Shown here: positions 17,948-26,421 of the stretch, one piece after another
Layout: each line of letters opens with the position of its first letter
Position numbering within the stretch: the stretch's first letter is position 1
NCBI GenBank assembly: GCA_018266795.1
Contig: JAFDZV010000035.1
Location: 32,379 to 96,378 of the forward strand
From: Bacteroidota bacterium
GTDB taxonomy: Bacteria > Bacteroidota > Ignavibacteria > OLB7
Length of the DNA stretch: 64,000 nt
Reading direction: 5' to 3'
Notes under the pieces: generated by a model
Seen by the model: the letters and a program-made list of their open reading frames with translations, nothing else
Told to the model about the DNA's origin: nothing
The model's database searches: none
Position numbers and translations under genes: made by a program

Positions 17948-19516
17948 ATGAAATCATCCTGGCAGATACTCTGGGTGGACGACGAGATAGATCTGTTGCG
18001 CCCCCACATCAAGCTTCTTCAGGCGAAGGGATACAACGTGGACACCGTCACCAACGGCGAGGATGCCGTGGCATTGGTGAGGGAGCGCCCGTTCGATCTC
18101 GTCTTCCTCGATGAGTCCATGGTCGGCATGGGCGGGCTGGAAACGTTGGCGGAGATCAAGGAACTGGACGCCTCCGTACCGGTGGTGATGGTGACGAAGA
18201 ACGAGGCGGAATCGGTGATGGACGAGGCCATCGGGCGCCGCATCTCCGATTATCTCACCAAGCCGGTCAATCCAACGCAGATCCTGCTGGCCTGCAAGAA
18301 GTTCCTGGAGGGGAAGCGGATCGCTGCGGACTATGCGTCGCGCGACTACACGAAGGAGTTCAACCAGATCGCGGTGCAGTTGATGAACCCGCTGAGCTGG
18401 GAGGAGTGGATCGCGCTCTACTCCAAGCTCAGTTCCTGGGAGATCGAGTTCGACCGCCATCGCGATCTCGGCTTCGAGCAGACGCTTGCCGATCAGATGC
18501 GCGATGCGAACGCGGAGTTCAGCAAGTTCGTGGAACGGAACTACCGCGGCTGGCTTGATACGAACAATTCCGATCGTCCGCTGCTGAGCGTGGACATCGT
18601 CAACGAGTACGTGCTCCCATCGGTGAAGGCGGACAAAGGGCCTACGTTCCTCTTCGTGATCGACTGCATGCGGCTGGATCAGTGGCTGGTGATGGAGGAG
18701 CTGCTTGGCCAGTACTTCCAGATTCAGCGCGACTACTATTACGGCATTCTTCCAACGGCCACACCGTATGCGCGGAATGCGATCTTCGCCGGCCTCTTCC
18801 CCTCGGAAATCGAGAACCACTACCCGGATCTGTGGCAGGGAGGGAACGACGACGATCACTCGCAGAACAAGTACGAGAAGGAACTGCTGGAGAAGCTTCT
18901 GCAGCGCAAGCGTGTCCAGCTTCGCAGCGGTATCCGCTACGTGAAGATCATCGATACGGACTTCGGCAAGAAGATCGAGTCCGAGATCATGAGTTACTCG
19001 CAGTCGCAGCTCACCGCGGTGGTTGTCAACGCGGTGGACATGATGGCGCACTCCCGGAGCGACTATCCCATTCTGAAGGAGATCGCGCCGGATGAATCGG
19101 CCTACCGTTCGCTTACCCGAAGCTGGTTCGAGCATTCGAGTTTCTTCGGCATGCTGCGGGCCCTGGCCGGCGTAAAGAACGTCAACATCATCGTTACCAC
19201 TGACCACGGCGCCATCCGCTGCATGCGCGGCGCAAAGGCGCTGGGCGATCGCGAGACCTCCACCAACCTTCGCTACAAGTATGGGCGGAACGTGAAGGTG
19301 GATGAGAAGTATGCCGTATACGTCCGCAACCCGGACGATTTCAAGCTGCCGCGGCGCGGCATGATGATCGATTATGTCATAGCTAAGGAGGATTACTACT
19401 TCGTCTATCCGACCGAGTATCATTACTACCTGAATCATTACCGCGACAGCTTCCAGCATGGCGGTATCTCGATGGAGGAGATGATACTCCCCGTGGCGAC
19501 ACTGAAGCCGCGGTAG
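17948..19516 (+). CDS. porX: PorX-type response regulator with PglZ phosphatase domain
   Basis: A 522-residue protein. Residues 1-125 are a receiver domain: acidic Asp11/Asp12, phospho-acceptor Asp55 in FLDESM, switch Thr in VVMVTKN and Lys in YLTKPVNP. The remainder is a PglZ (alkaline-phosphatase-superfamily) domain with IDCMRLDQW, the Thr-nucleophile region LPTATPYARNAIFAG, NAVDMMAHS and TTDHG metal-site motifs. In Porphyromonas and Flavobacterium, PorX with the kinase PorY controls T9SS genes, and its PglZ domain cleaves oligonucleotides. Length matches (about 520). The ATG at 17948 is chosen because the receiver domain starts there. tsaE follows in the same direction, an arrangement common in Bacteroidota. 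Confidence 0.95.
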   Translation: MKSSWQILWVDDEIDLLRPHIKLLQAKGYNVDTVTNGEDAVALVRERPFDLVFLDESMVGMGGLETLAEIKELDASVPVVMVTKNEAESVMDEAIGRRISDYLTKPVNPTQILLACKKFLEGKRIAADYASRDYTKEFNQIAVQLMNPLSWEEWIALYSKLSSWEIEFDRHRDLGFEQTLADQMRDANAEFSKFVERNYRGWLDTNNSDRPLLSVDIVNEYVLPSVKADKGPTFLFVIDCMRLDQWLVMEELLGQYFQIQRDYYYGILPTATPYARNAIFAGLFPSEIENHYPDLWQGGNDDDHSQNKYEKELLEKLLQRKRVQLRSGIRYVKIIDTDFGKKIESEIMSYSQSQLTAVVVNAVDMMAHSRSDYPILKEIAPDESAYRSLTRSWFEHSSFFGMLRALAGVKNVNIIVTTDHGAIRCMRGAKALGDRETSTNLRYKYGRNVKVDEKYAVYVRNPDDFKLPRRGMMIDYVIAKEDYYFVYPTEYHYYLNHYRDSFQHGGISMEEMILPVATLKPR

Positions 19517-19625
19517 GTGCTCCGGGAGTTCGACGAGATGTGGGGAGGGAACGAGGCTGATGGAACGGCGACGGCGCGCATGCACGCGGCCCTCGCCGGC
19601 CGGCGGTGACGAAGAGGTCACGACT

Positions 19626-20117
19626 ATGGATACCGAGATATATTCCTCATTCGCTGAGGAAGAGACGTACCGGCTTGGCGAGTCATTCGCCAGCAGACTT
19701 CGTGGCGGCGATATCGTTGCGTTCTATGGCGATCTGGGCGCCGGCAAGACAGAGTTCATCAAGGGAATCTGTCAGGGCATGAACGTCGAGGAAATCGTTT
19801 CCAGTCCGACGTACACGATTGTCAATCAATACGTTGGAACGGATGCCGACGGTGAGGAGGTGGGGATCTTCCACATCGATCTGTACAGGATCGAGAAGAG
19901 CGAGGAGCTGATCGAGGTTGGCCTCGCCGATCTGTTTGCCGACCGGCTTTCGATCAAGCTGATCGAATGGGCGGAGAACGCCGAACCGGTGATGCCGAAG
20001 GTACGATACGATGTGATCGTCACTGCCCTCGACGATGAGAATCAGCGGCGCATCGAGATAATATTTCGCGACGGGCTTGCCATGAGCGGAGTGCGAACGC
20101 ACGCCTACAGCTGGTGA
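19626..20117 (+). CDS. tsaE: tRNA threonylcarbamoyladenosine biosynthesis ATPase TsaE
   Basis: A 163-residue P-loop protein needed, with TsaB and TsaD, for the t6A37 modification of ANN-reading tRNAs. Walker A is GDLGAGKTEF (Lys41), followed by the family motifs VSSPTYTIVNQY and FHIDLYRIE, and by IKLIEWAENAE. The start at 19626 gives the usual N-terminus; an in-frame upstream extension is Arg-rich. It lies 109 bp after porX and 288 bp before tsaB, its functional partner. Confidence 0.95.
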   Translation: MDTEIYSSFAEEETYRLGESFASRLRGGDIVAFYGDLGAGKTEFIKGICQGMNVEEIVSSPTYTIVNQYVGTDADGEEVGIFHIDLYRIEKSEELIEVGLADLFADRLSIKLIEWAENAEPVMPKVRYDVIVTALDDENQRRIEIIFRDGLAMSGVRTHAYSW

Positions 20118-20176
20118 GCCGAACGTAACATCGGTGACAGGGCGACCCTTCTCCGTTCGCAGTCTCGGCGAGACAG

Positions 20177-20195
20177 GCGACCGGGCAGCGGTCGC
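20177..20195 (+). terminator. Possible hairpin terminator after tsaE
   Basis: A 7-bp perfect stem (GCGACCG / CGGTCGC) with a 5-base loop lies 60 bp past the tsaE stop. The run after it is CCGTTGTG rather than a real T-tract, so termination is uncertain. Confidence 0.3.
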
Positions 20196-20405
20196 CCGTT
20201 GTGTAGATGCGGCGGCACCCGATCGCGCCGCCGCCGTGCGGCGCTTGCGGCGCGGCTCCGCGCCCGTCTGCAATCCGCCTTCGGGCGGCGAAGTGCATCC
20301 CCCGGCCTCCCCGAACCACCGGTGTGCCTCGCGTTGTTCGCATGAGCTCCGAGGCCGGCGGTTGAAATCTCCCCGGTACGCTTCCCTTTGATCCTGTCCC
20401 AATAG

Positions 20406-21071
20406 ATGCTCGCAGCAATCGAAACAACGGGCGATACATGTGGTGTGGCGCTGTTCGACGGTAACACGCTCCGCACGGAGCTGTATGTGGATCTCGAGCG
20501 CGCGCACGATCGATTGCTGGCGTCATTGTTCCAGCAGGCGCTGGAGATCGCCGGCGCCCGCCCGTCCGATATCGAGCATTACGCGGTCTCCGTGGGGCCG
20601 GGCTCGTATACCGGCATACGGATCGGCATTGCGTTCGCAATCGGCGCAGCGCTCGCCGCCCATGCCGGCATGGTCGCGGTTCCCACGCTCGGCGCGATCG
20701 CCTTCGATGCCCATTTCTCCGGACAGCTCGGCGGGCGTTCGCGCATTCTCTCGCTCATACCCGCGGGGCGCGAGGGTCTGTATGCCGGCCTCTACGACGT
20801 TGCGCCGGAGTTCCGGCTGCTCACGGCGGTGCGCACGGTGCCGGAGCATCAGGTGCCGACGCTTCTCAACGAAAGCATCGTGGCGGCGGGGCCGGGAATC
20901 GCTCAGCTCGGGAACGCATGTATCGGAAACGTGGTGGCCGGCACCGGGCATCTGACTGCCCGGTCCGTTGGCCGCTACGGCCTGCACCTGCACTACAACG
21001 GCGAGACGACGACGCCCGCCGATATCCGCCCGTTGTATATTAGCGACTTCAAACCGAAGGTTGCTGGGTAG
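20406..21071 (+). CDS. tsaB: tRNA threonylcarbamoyladenosine biosynthesis protein TsaB
   Basis: A 221-residue member of the ASKHA fold. N-terminal AAIETTGDTCGVALF and the signature AVSVGPGSYTGIRIGIAFA (near residues 61-79) are diagnostic of TsaB, the inactive Kae1-like partner that scaffolds TsaD and TsaE. The C-terminal PADIRPLYI motif, where other family members have Pro-x-Tyr-Leu, is also present. It lies downstream of tsaE on the same strand, separated by a GC-rich spacer without a gene. Confidence 0.95.
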   Translation: MLAAIETTGDTCGVALFDGNTLRTELYVDLERAHDRLLASLFQQALEIAGARPSDIEHYAVSVGPGSYTGIRIGIAFAIGAALAAHAGMVAVPTLGAIAFDAHFSGQLGGRSRILSLIPAGREGLYAGLYDVAPEFRLLTAVRTVPEHQVPTLLNESIVAAGPGIAQLGNACIGNVVAGTGHLTARSVGRYGLHLHYNGETTTPADIRPLYISDFKPKVAG

Positions 21072-21134
21072 GAAATCGAGGTGCGGCGCTTCGGATGCGC
21101 CGGCACGATTCCCTGCGGCTCGTTTCGGTTCCAG

Positions 21135-21156
21135 GCCGGTGGCTTCTGCCACCGGC
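21135..21156 (+). terminator. Strong 9-bp hairpin after tsaB
   Basis: GCCGGTGGC-TTCT-GCCACCGGC is a perfect 9-bp stem with a TTCT tetraloop, 64 bp past the tsaB stop and 34 bp before accD. A second, weaker hairpin lies at 21081-21106. The T-tract is missing. It could be a terminator, an mRNA stabiliser or a dispersed hairpin. Confidence 0.4.
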
Positions 21157-21189
21157 AACTGACAACTGACTAACACGGATATCCCTTCC

Positions 21190-22083
21190 ATGGCCTGGTT
21201 CAATCGCACCAAGCAGAACATCGAAGACCAGCAGTCGCGCGACATGCCCGATGGTCTATGGACGAAGTGTTCGAACTGCGGTGAGATCACATACAAGAAG
21301 CAACTCGAGGAGAATTTCTATACCTGCCCGAAGTGCAACAAACACTTCCGCATCGGATCGAATCAGTACATCGACCTGCTGATGGATGAGGGATCGTTTC
21401 ACGAGGAGGCGACGGATCTCGTCTCCACCGATCCGCTTCACTTCGTGGACGAGAAGCCGTACACGGCGCGCATTGCGAAGGGAATGCGCGATACCGGACT
21501 TCGCGATGCGATACGTATCGGCACCGGAACGATCGAGGGTCTGGAGTGCACGCTGGCCGTGATGGACTTCAGCTTCATCGGCGGCTCGATGGGCTCCGTT
21601 GTGGGGGAGAAGTTCAGCCGTGCGGCCGACATATCGCGCCAGCGTCGCATTCCGCTCGTTGCGATCACGGCGTCCGGCGGCGCGCGCATGATGGAGGCCG
21701 CGATCTCGTTGATGCAGATGGCCAAGACATCCGTGCGCCTGGCGCAGCTGGCCGAGGCGCGCGTTCCGTACTTCGTCGTGCTCACGGACCCCACCACCGG
21801 CGGCGTAACCGCTTCGTTCGCCATGCTCGGCGACGTGACGCTTGCCGAGCCGAACGCGCTGATCGGATTCGCCGGGCCTCGCGTGATCGAGCAGATGACC
21901 AAGAAGAAACTTCCCGAAGGCTTCCAGCGTTCCGAGTTCCAGTTGAAACACGGCTTCGTGGATCATATCGTTCATCGCAAGGATCTGCGCCGTACGCTGA
22001 GCCGTTTGTTCACTCTTCTTCCCGTTCCCGCCAAGTCGCAGGAGATCGCCTCGAATGGTCTGCACGCCCGTGCGGAGGCCTGA
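21190..22083 (+). CDS. accD: Acetyl-CoA carboxylase carboxyltransferase subunit beta
   Basis: A 297-residue subunit. It carries the N-terminal zinc ribbon Cys27-x2-Cys30...Cys46-x2-Cys49 typical of bacterial AccD, followed by the crotonase-like carboxyltransferase fold with FIGGSMGSVVGEKF, TASGGARMMEA and DPTTGGVTASFAMLGD. With AccA it transfers CO2 from biotin to acetyl-CoA, the first step of fatty acid synthesis; accB and accC are at 50.7-52.6 kb. Length and motifs are normal. Confidence 0.97.
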   Translation: MAWFNRTKQNIEDQQSRDMPDGLWTKCSNCGEITYKKQLEENFYTCPKCNKHFRIGSNQYIDLLMDEGSFHEEATDLVSTDPLHFVDEKPYTARIAKGMRDTGLRDAIRIGTGTIEGLECTLAVMDFSFIGGSMGSVVGEKFSRAADISRQRRIPLVAITASGGARMMEAAISLMQMAKTSVRLAQLAEARVPYFVVLTDPTTGGVTASFAMLGDVTLAEPNALIGFAGPRVIEQMTKKKLPEGFQRSEFQLKHGFVDHIVHRKDLRRTLSRLFTLLPVPAKSQEIASNGLHARAEA

Positions 22084-22196
22084 GGGCTTCGGCCGCGGAA
22101 CCGCCTGCACGGCATTGCGGGAAGGAAGTGCGATTGGTAGTTGATGGTGGCCGCCACTGCCCGGCCGTCCGTTTCACATCGTGGAGTTTATTGTAT

Positions 22197-23162
22197 ATGC
22201 CACCGGCATCGATATCGTCCGGGTCGAAGAAAGGGTTGCGCGGGCGCCGAAAGCATCCCGCCGTTCATCTGATCGGTTTTCCGATGGATCTCGGAGCGGA
22301 CCGTCGCGGCGTGGACATGGGGCCCTCGGCTCTGCGCATCGCGGACATCGACGAGAAGATTCGCGCTCTGGGATATGTGGTGGAGGATGAGGGGGACATC
22401 GAGATTCAGGTGCCGGAGGTGCTGAAGATTCGCGACCCCCATTTGAAGTATCTCCCGGAGATCACGGCCGCGTGCGAGAAGCTTGCACGCAAGGTGAAGC
22501 GCGTGCTTCGGCACGGATCGTTCCCGCTTGTGCTTGGCGGCGATCACTCCATGGCCATCGGCACCATCGCGGGCGTGTCGGGCTACTGCCGCGACGAGGG
22601 AAAGCGCCTCGGTGTGATCTGGATCGATGCGCACTCGGATATCAACATCCCGGGGACATCCCCCTCCGGGAACATTCACGGCATGCCGGTAGCCGCGTTG
22701 ATCGGCATCGGCTCGCCGGCGCTGGCGAAGGTTGGCGGTGATTTCAGGAAGCTCGATCCCGGTAACATCGTGATGATCGGTCTGCGATCGGTTGATGCAG
22801 GCGAGCGCAAGCTGATCAAGGAACACGGCGTACGCACCTTCACCATGACCGATATCGATCGCCTCGGGATCTATCGCGTGATGGAGGAGACGCTTCAGTA
22901 CCTCGGCGAGCGCGCCGATCATATCCATGTGTCGTTCGATCTGGACAGCGTGGACCCGACCACTGCGGAGGGAGTCGGCACGCCGGTGCCGGGCGGCCTT
23001 ACCTACCGCGAGGCGCATCTCATCATGGAGATGATAGCGGAGTTCGGTGCATTCAGTTCGCTCGAGGTGGCGGAGGTGAATCCGATTCTGGATACCATGA
23101 ATCGCAGCGCGCTCTTTGCAGCCGATCTCGTTGCTTCGGCAATGGGGAAGAGAATCCTGTAG
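22197..23162 (+). CDS. rocF: Arginase (ureohydrolase family)
   Basis: A 321-residue manganese enzyme hydrolysing arginine to ornithine and urea. All metal-binding motifs are present: LGGDHSMAIGT, WIDAHSDIN and VSFDLDSVDP, and the N-terminal IGFPMDLGADRRGVDMGPSALR is typical of arginase rather than agmatinase. The ATG at 22197 has GGAG 12 bases upstream. The frame is open much further back inside accD, but that part is a shadow. Related family members (formimidoylglutamase, agmatinase) are less likely given the GVDMGPSALR and SGNIHGMP segments. Confidence 0.93.
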   Translation: MPPASISSGSKKGLRGRRKHPAVHLIGFPMDLGADRRGVDMGPSALRIADIDEKIRALGYVVEDEGDIEIQVPEVLKIRDPHLKYLPEITAACEKLARKVKRVLRHGSFPLVLGGDHSMAIGTIAGVSGYCRDEGKRLGVIWIDAHSDINIPGTSPSGNIHGMPVAALIGIGSPALAKVGGDFRKLDPGNIVMIGLRSVDAGERKLIKEHGVRTFTMTDIDRLGIYRVMEETLQYLGERADHIHVSFDLDSVDPTTAEGVGTPVPGGLTYREAHLIMEMIAEFGAFSSLEVAEVNPILDTMNRSALFAADLVASAMGKRIL

Positions 23163-23252
23163 CCGGTAATTCCTGGTTGGTTGTCAATAGGGAATGGGCG
23201 CAACCGCAAATAACTATTGACACCTGACCAATAACGACTTTCCCTCCTGTAC

Positions 23253-24095
23253 ATGAAGATCGTCGAGAGCATCGCCGGGCTGCGGGATGTCGTTCGCCTG
23301 AAGCGCCGGAGCGGCGCGCGCATCGGCTTCGTGCCGACGATGGGATACCTGCATGCGGGCCATCTCTCACTGGTGTCGGCATCGCGATCCGCTGCGGACT
23401 ACACCATTGCATCGATCTACGTCAACCCGACGCAGTTCGCTCTCGGCGAGGATCTGAGCCGCTATCCGCGCGATCCCGGGGGTGATCGTGCGAAGCTTGA
23501 GGCCGCCGGCTGCGATCTGCTCTACATGCCCGCGCAGGAGGAGATCTATCCGGAGGGATACGGCACCTTCGTGGATGTGGAGGGGGTCACGGCCCGCTAC
23601 GAAGGGGCGTTCCGCCCCGATCACTTCCGCGGTGTGGCGACCATCGTGGCAAAGCTCTTCATGATCGTTGCGCCGGAGGTTGCCGTCTTCGGGCAGAAGG
23701 ATGCGCAGCAGGTGGCCGTGGTGCGCCGGATGATCGCGGATCTCCACTTCGACATCGAATTGCTGGTATGCCCCACCATGCGCGATCCGGACGGGCTGGC
23801 CATGAGCTCGCGCAACGTCTATCTCTCGGCGAATGAACGGGAGGAGGCGCTCTCGATATCGCGCGGACTCCGGGCGGCGAAGAACGCGATCGAATCCGGC
23901 GCATCGATCCAGGATGCGGAGAACATGCTGCGCCGGGCGATCTCGCCGGCGTTCGCCGTGGACTATGCGGATATCATCAACGCCGCAACCTTCCAGCCTG
24001 CGGTCTCGCTGAACGATCCTCTGCTTGCGGTCTTTGCCGGACGCATCGGCTCCACCCGCCTCATCGACAACATGCCTGTAGGTGCGGGACGATAG
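23253..24095 (+). CDS. panC: Pantothenate synthetase
   Basis: A 280-residue enzyme that joins pantoate and beta-alanine using ATP, the last step to pantothenate and thus CoA. It shows GFVPTMGYLHAGHLSLV with the HxGH nucleotide-binding site, SIYVNPTQF, VFGQKDAQQVAVV and the KMSKS-like MSSRNVYLS. Length is standard. panD, which makes the beta-alanine, lies 511 bp downstream beyond a repeat-filled gap. Confidence 0.97.
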   Translation: MKIVESIAGLRDVVRLKRRSGARIGFVPTMGYLHAGHLSLVSASRSAADYTIASIYVNPTQFALGEDLSRYPRDPGGDRAKLEAAGCDLLYMPAQEEIYPEGYGTFVDVEGVTARYEGAFRPDHFRGVATIVAKLFMIVAPEVAVFGQKDAQQVAVVRRMIADLHFDIELLVCPTMRDPDGLAMSSRNVYLSANEREEALSISRGLRAAKNAIESGASIQDAENMLRRAISPAFAVDYADIINAATFQPAVSLNDPLLAVFAGRIGSTRLIDNMPVGAGR

Positions 24096-24606
24096 TTGCC
24101 GGCATCATGGTTGTTCGCGTTGCAGGGGGGGCGTACTTGGTTCTTGGTACGTGGTTCTTTGGAAGCACGAAGCACTAATCCGTGACAATGAAGGGGAAGT
24201 GGTGAAGGCACGAGCTACAGACGGGTTGCACGGTCGATGCATGACGGCTCTGACAATCCAACATGGCCCGGTAGTTCCGCCCTATCTGTAGAGCGACGCC
24301 GTCATACTGCTTCCAAGCTCCCGGCAGGGAGCGGCCTGTGCGTTTCGAGTATGTCGGGGAGCGAACTCCGCGACAACGAAGGGGGCTGGTACTTTGCACG
24401 ATCGGCTTCGGTTGGCTGTAGTTCTTGGTACGTGGTTCTTTGGAAGCACCAAGCACGAAGAACCAAGGGCCACGAACTGTACGCCTCTTCGTAGATTTGC
24501 ACTGCAATCATCTCTTACTTTTTCCGTCACTGAGTGCGCATCAACTTTGTGATGCCGGCGCGAAACAGCGCCGGTTTGTACGTGCAGAACTACTCTGGAG
24601 TGGCCC
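24096..24606. repeat. Repeat-filled gap between panC and panD
   Basis: No gene is supported. Two copies of a 35-bp sequence starting GTTCTTGGTACGTGGTTCTT occur at about 24140-24174 and 24421-24454. They are followed by AAGCAC, and after the second copy by the reverse-complementary GAAGAACCAAG, making a hairpin. Between them, 24270-24380 matches the tandem repeat at 59415-59940 in inverse orientation (shared CCTATCTGTAG, AAGCTCC-GCAGGGAGCGG and GACAACGAAG). Confidence 0.65.
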
Positions 24607-24999
24607 ATGGATCGCTTCATGTTCAAGTCCAAGATTCATCGTGCAACTGTCACGCAGGCGGAGCTTTATTATGAGGGAAGCCTCACGGTGGACTCCAGTC
24701 TGCTGGAGGCGGCCGATCTGCTGGAGTACGAGAAGGTCTCCGTGGTCAACGTCAACAACGGCGAGCGGTTCGAGACCTATCTGATTGCCGGTGAACCGGA
24801 CAGCGGTGTTATCTGCCTGAACGGCGCCGCCGCGCGCCGCGGGGCCGTGGGGGATGAGATCATCATCATCAGCTATGCCGCCATGGGGGAGGAGGAAGCT
24901 CGCACGCACAGGCCGCGGGTGGTGCTGGTGGATCGGAGAAATCGGATTCTCTCGGTCACGAACAGCCAGACGGCCGGAAAGGAATTCATCAACGTCTAG
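24607..24999 (+). CDS. panD: Aspartate 1-decarboxylase (proenzyme)
   Basis: A 130-residue precursor of the pyruvoyl enzyme that makes beta-alanine for pantothenate. The self-cleavage site is Gly24-Ser25 in [10 protein letters not shown]; Ser25 becomes the pyruvoyl group. [13 protein letters not shown] at the start and CLNGAAAR near residue 74 are family hallmarks. The ATG at 24607 has GGAG 10 bases upstream; Met5 (MFKSKIHRA) is an equally family-like alternative start. Confidence 0.97.
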   Translation: MDRFMFKSKIHRATVTQAELYYEGSLTVDSSLLEAADLLEYEKVSVVNVNNGERFETYLIAGEPDSGVICLNGAAARRGAVGDEIIIISYAAMGEEEARTHRPRVVLVDRRNRILSVTNSQTAGKEFINV

Positions 25000-25029
25000 C
25001 CGTCGATCGGCCGGAGATGTTGTTTGCAA

Positions 25030-25058
25030 GGGTCCGGAACGCTATCGTTGCCGGACCC
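25030..25058 (+). terminator. Terminator-like hairpin after panD
   Basis: Stem GGGTCCGG / CCGGACCC, extended by AACG / CGTT inside, starts 31 bp past the panD stop. It is followed by GCTTGTT, a weak T-rich tail. This is a credible rho-independent terminator for the pan genes. Confidence 0.55.
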
Positions 25059-25245
25059 GCTTGTTATCCGTCCATCGCGATCGCAATCCGTATGGCGAGG
25101 CGCCCCGTGCGGGAGGGCTGCCGTCGTCATGCACATGGTCCCGGCCTGCCGGGTTCGACAACGGGCCGGACTCTTCTGCCGGCACACTTTTCTGCGCTCG
25201 ATGCAGGGCGCCGCAGGGCTTGCAGGCCACATAACCGAGGTACAC

Positions 25246-26139
25246 ATGATTCGCAGAATCCTACCCCTTGTAGCGGCAGCGTTCGTTACGATCATCCTTG
25301 CCGGCTGTCTGGACGCCGATGAAACGTTCGTCATCAACCCGGACGGAAGCGGCAAGGTCAGTGTGGAGAGTACTGTAGAGCAGATGGATATGGGATTCTC
25401 CGATGACAGCAAGAAGGTCTCCGCCAAGGAGGCCGTCAACAAGTTCGTTGCGGAGACGATCAACGGAAGCTCGGGCGTCGAGGTCTGGAAGGATGTCGTC
25501 TGCAAGCGTCTGGCCGACGGCAAGATGTATTTCAAGGGCACCGCCTACTTCAAGGATATCGCCGAGGTGGACCTGAAGAACGTCTCCACGTCGCGCTTCG
25601 GCGTGGAGCGCTCTGCGGGCGGCGACGTCACGTACTATCTGGGTGGCGATCCCGGTGCGAAGAGCGAGAGCGACGAGACGAAGGCTCCGGTACAGATGAC
25701 CGACGAGGAGCTGAACGCCAAGGCGGACTCGATGAAGCAGAACACGGAGATGGGTCTCTCGATGATGCGGCCGTTCTTCAACGGCATGCGCGTTCATACC
25801 GTGCTCCGCTCCGCCGGCACGTTCAAGAGCGCCGCGGGATTCGACCATGCTCCGGACGGCAGCACGAGCATCCTGTTCAGCGGCCAGAAGATGATGAGCC
25901 TCGTGGATTCCCTCACCGGCCTTCCGAACTACTGGAAGGACGCGGTGCGCGCCGAGGCCTCGGGGCAGACGGACGCGCGTAATCAGGAGATGAAGAAGAT
26001 GATGTTCGGTACGGACAAGCCGGGCGCCACGTATCAGGTCGAGGGGGCGAAGCCGCTCTTCGACTATGCCTCGGAGGTTCGCGCCGCGCGCAAGGGATAT
26101 GCCGCGCTCCTGAAGAAGTTCGCCGTGAAGGAGAAGTGA
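25246..26139 (+). CDS. Putative lipoprotein of unknown function
   Basis: 297 residues with a lipoprotein signal (hydrophobic helix then ILAGC, lipidated Cys at residue 20). The mature N-terminus, DADETFVINPDGSGKVSVEST, is the type seen in exported proteins of unknown function found across many bacteria. The rest is a mixed, charged, soluble domain without a motif I recognise. It is probably anchored to a membrane facing the periplasm. The ATG at 25246 is chosen because the lipobox follows at the correct distance. Confidence 0.8.
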   Translation: MIRRILPLVAAAFVTIILAGCLDADETFVINPDGSGKVSVESTVEQMDMGFSDDSKKVSAKEAVNKFVAETINGSSGVEVWKDVVCKRLADGKMYFKGTAYFKDIAEVDLKNVSTSRFGVERSAGGDVTYYLGGDPGAKSESDETKAPVQMTDEELNAKADSMKQNTEMGLSMMRPFFNGMRVHTVLRSAGTFKSAAGFDHAPDGSTSILFSGQKMMSLVDSLTGLPNYWKDAVRAEASGQTDARNQEMKKMMFGTDKPGATYQVEGAKPLFDYASEVRAARKGYAALLKKFAVKEK

Positions 26140-26320
26140 TGCCGGCGGGAAGCCGCGCTTCGCACGCTTCGGTCGATATTCGTGAATCGAAGCGTGGCCT
26201 GGTGGATGCCGGGGCTCTGTTCCAATGGCCGGACGCCCCGCCAGCGTATCGCACTGCGATACTGTTCCTCAACGGCGTGTCGGGCCCGAGTTGTACTTCG
26301 GCCCCTTCCTCCGGAGTGAG

Positions 26321-26364
26321 ATCGCGGAGTACACTCCGCGATAATGGTACACTCCGCGATAACG
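26321..26364. repeat. Inverted and direct 18-bp repeats upstream of the pyrophosphorylase gene
   Basis: ATCGCGGAGT and ACTCCGCGAT form 10-bp inverted arms at 26321-26342. An 18-bp unit (GTACACTCCGCGATAATG, then with ACG at its end) is directly repeated at 26329 and 26347. The set lies 58-101 bp upstream of the next start codon, a sensible place for an operator, though it may only be a repeat. Confidence 0.6.
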
Positions 26365-26421
26365 CAGCTGGAAGTATCAAGGATCAATCCTCTCTGAACG
26401 TAGTAGTACCCGCTATCGCAT

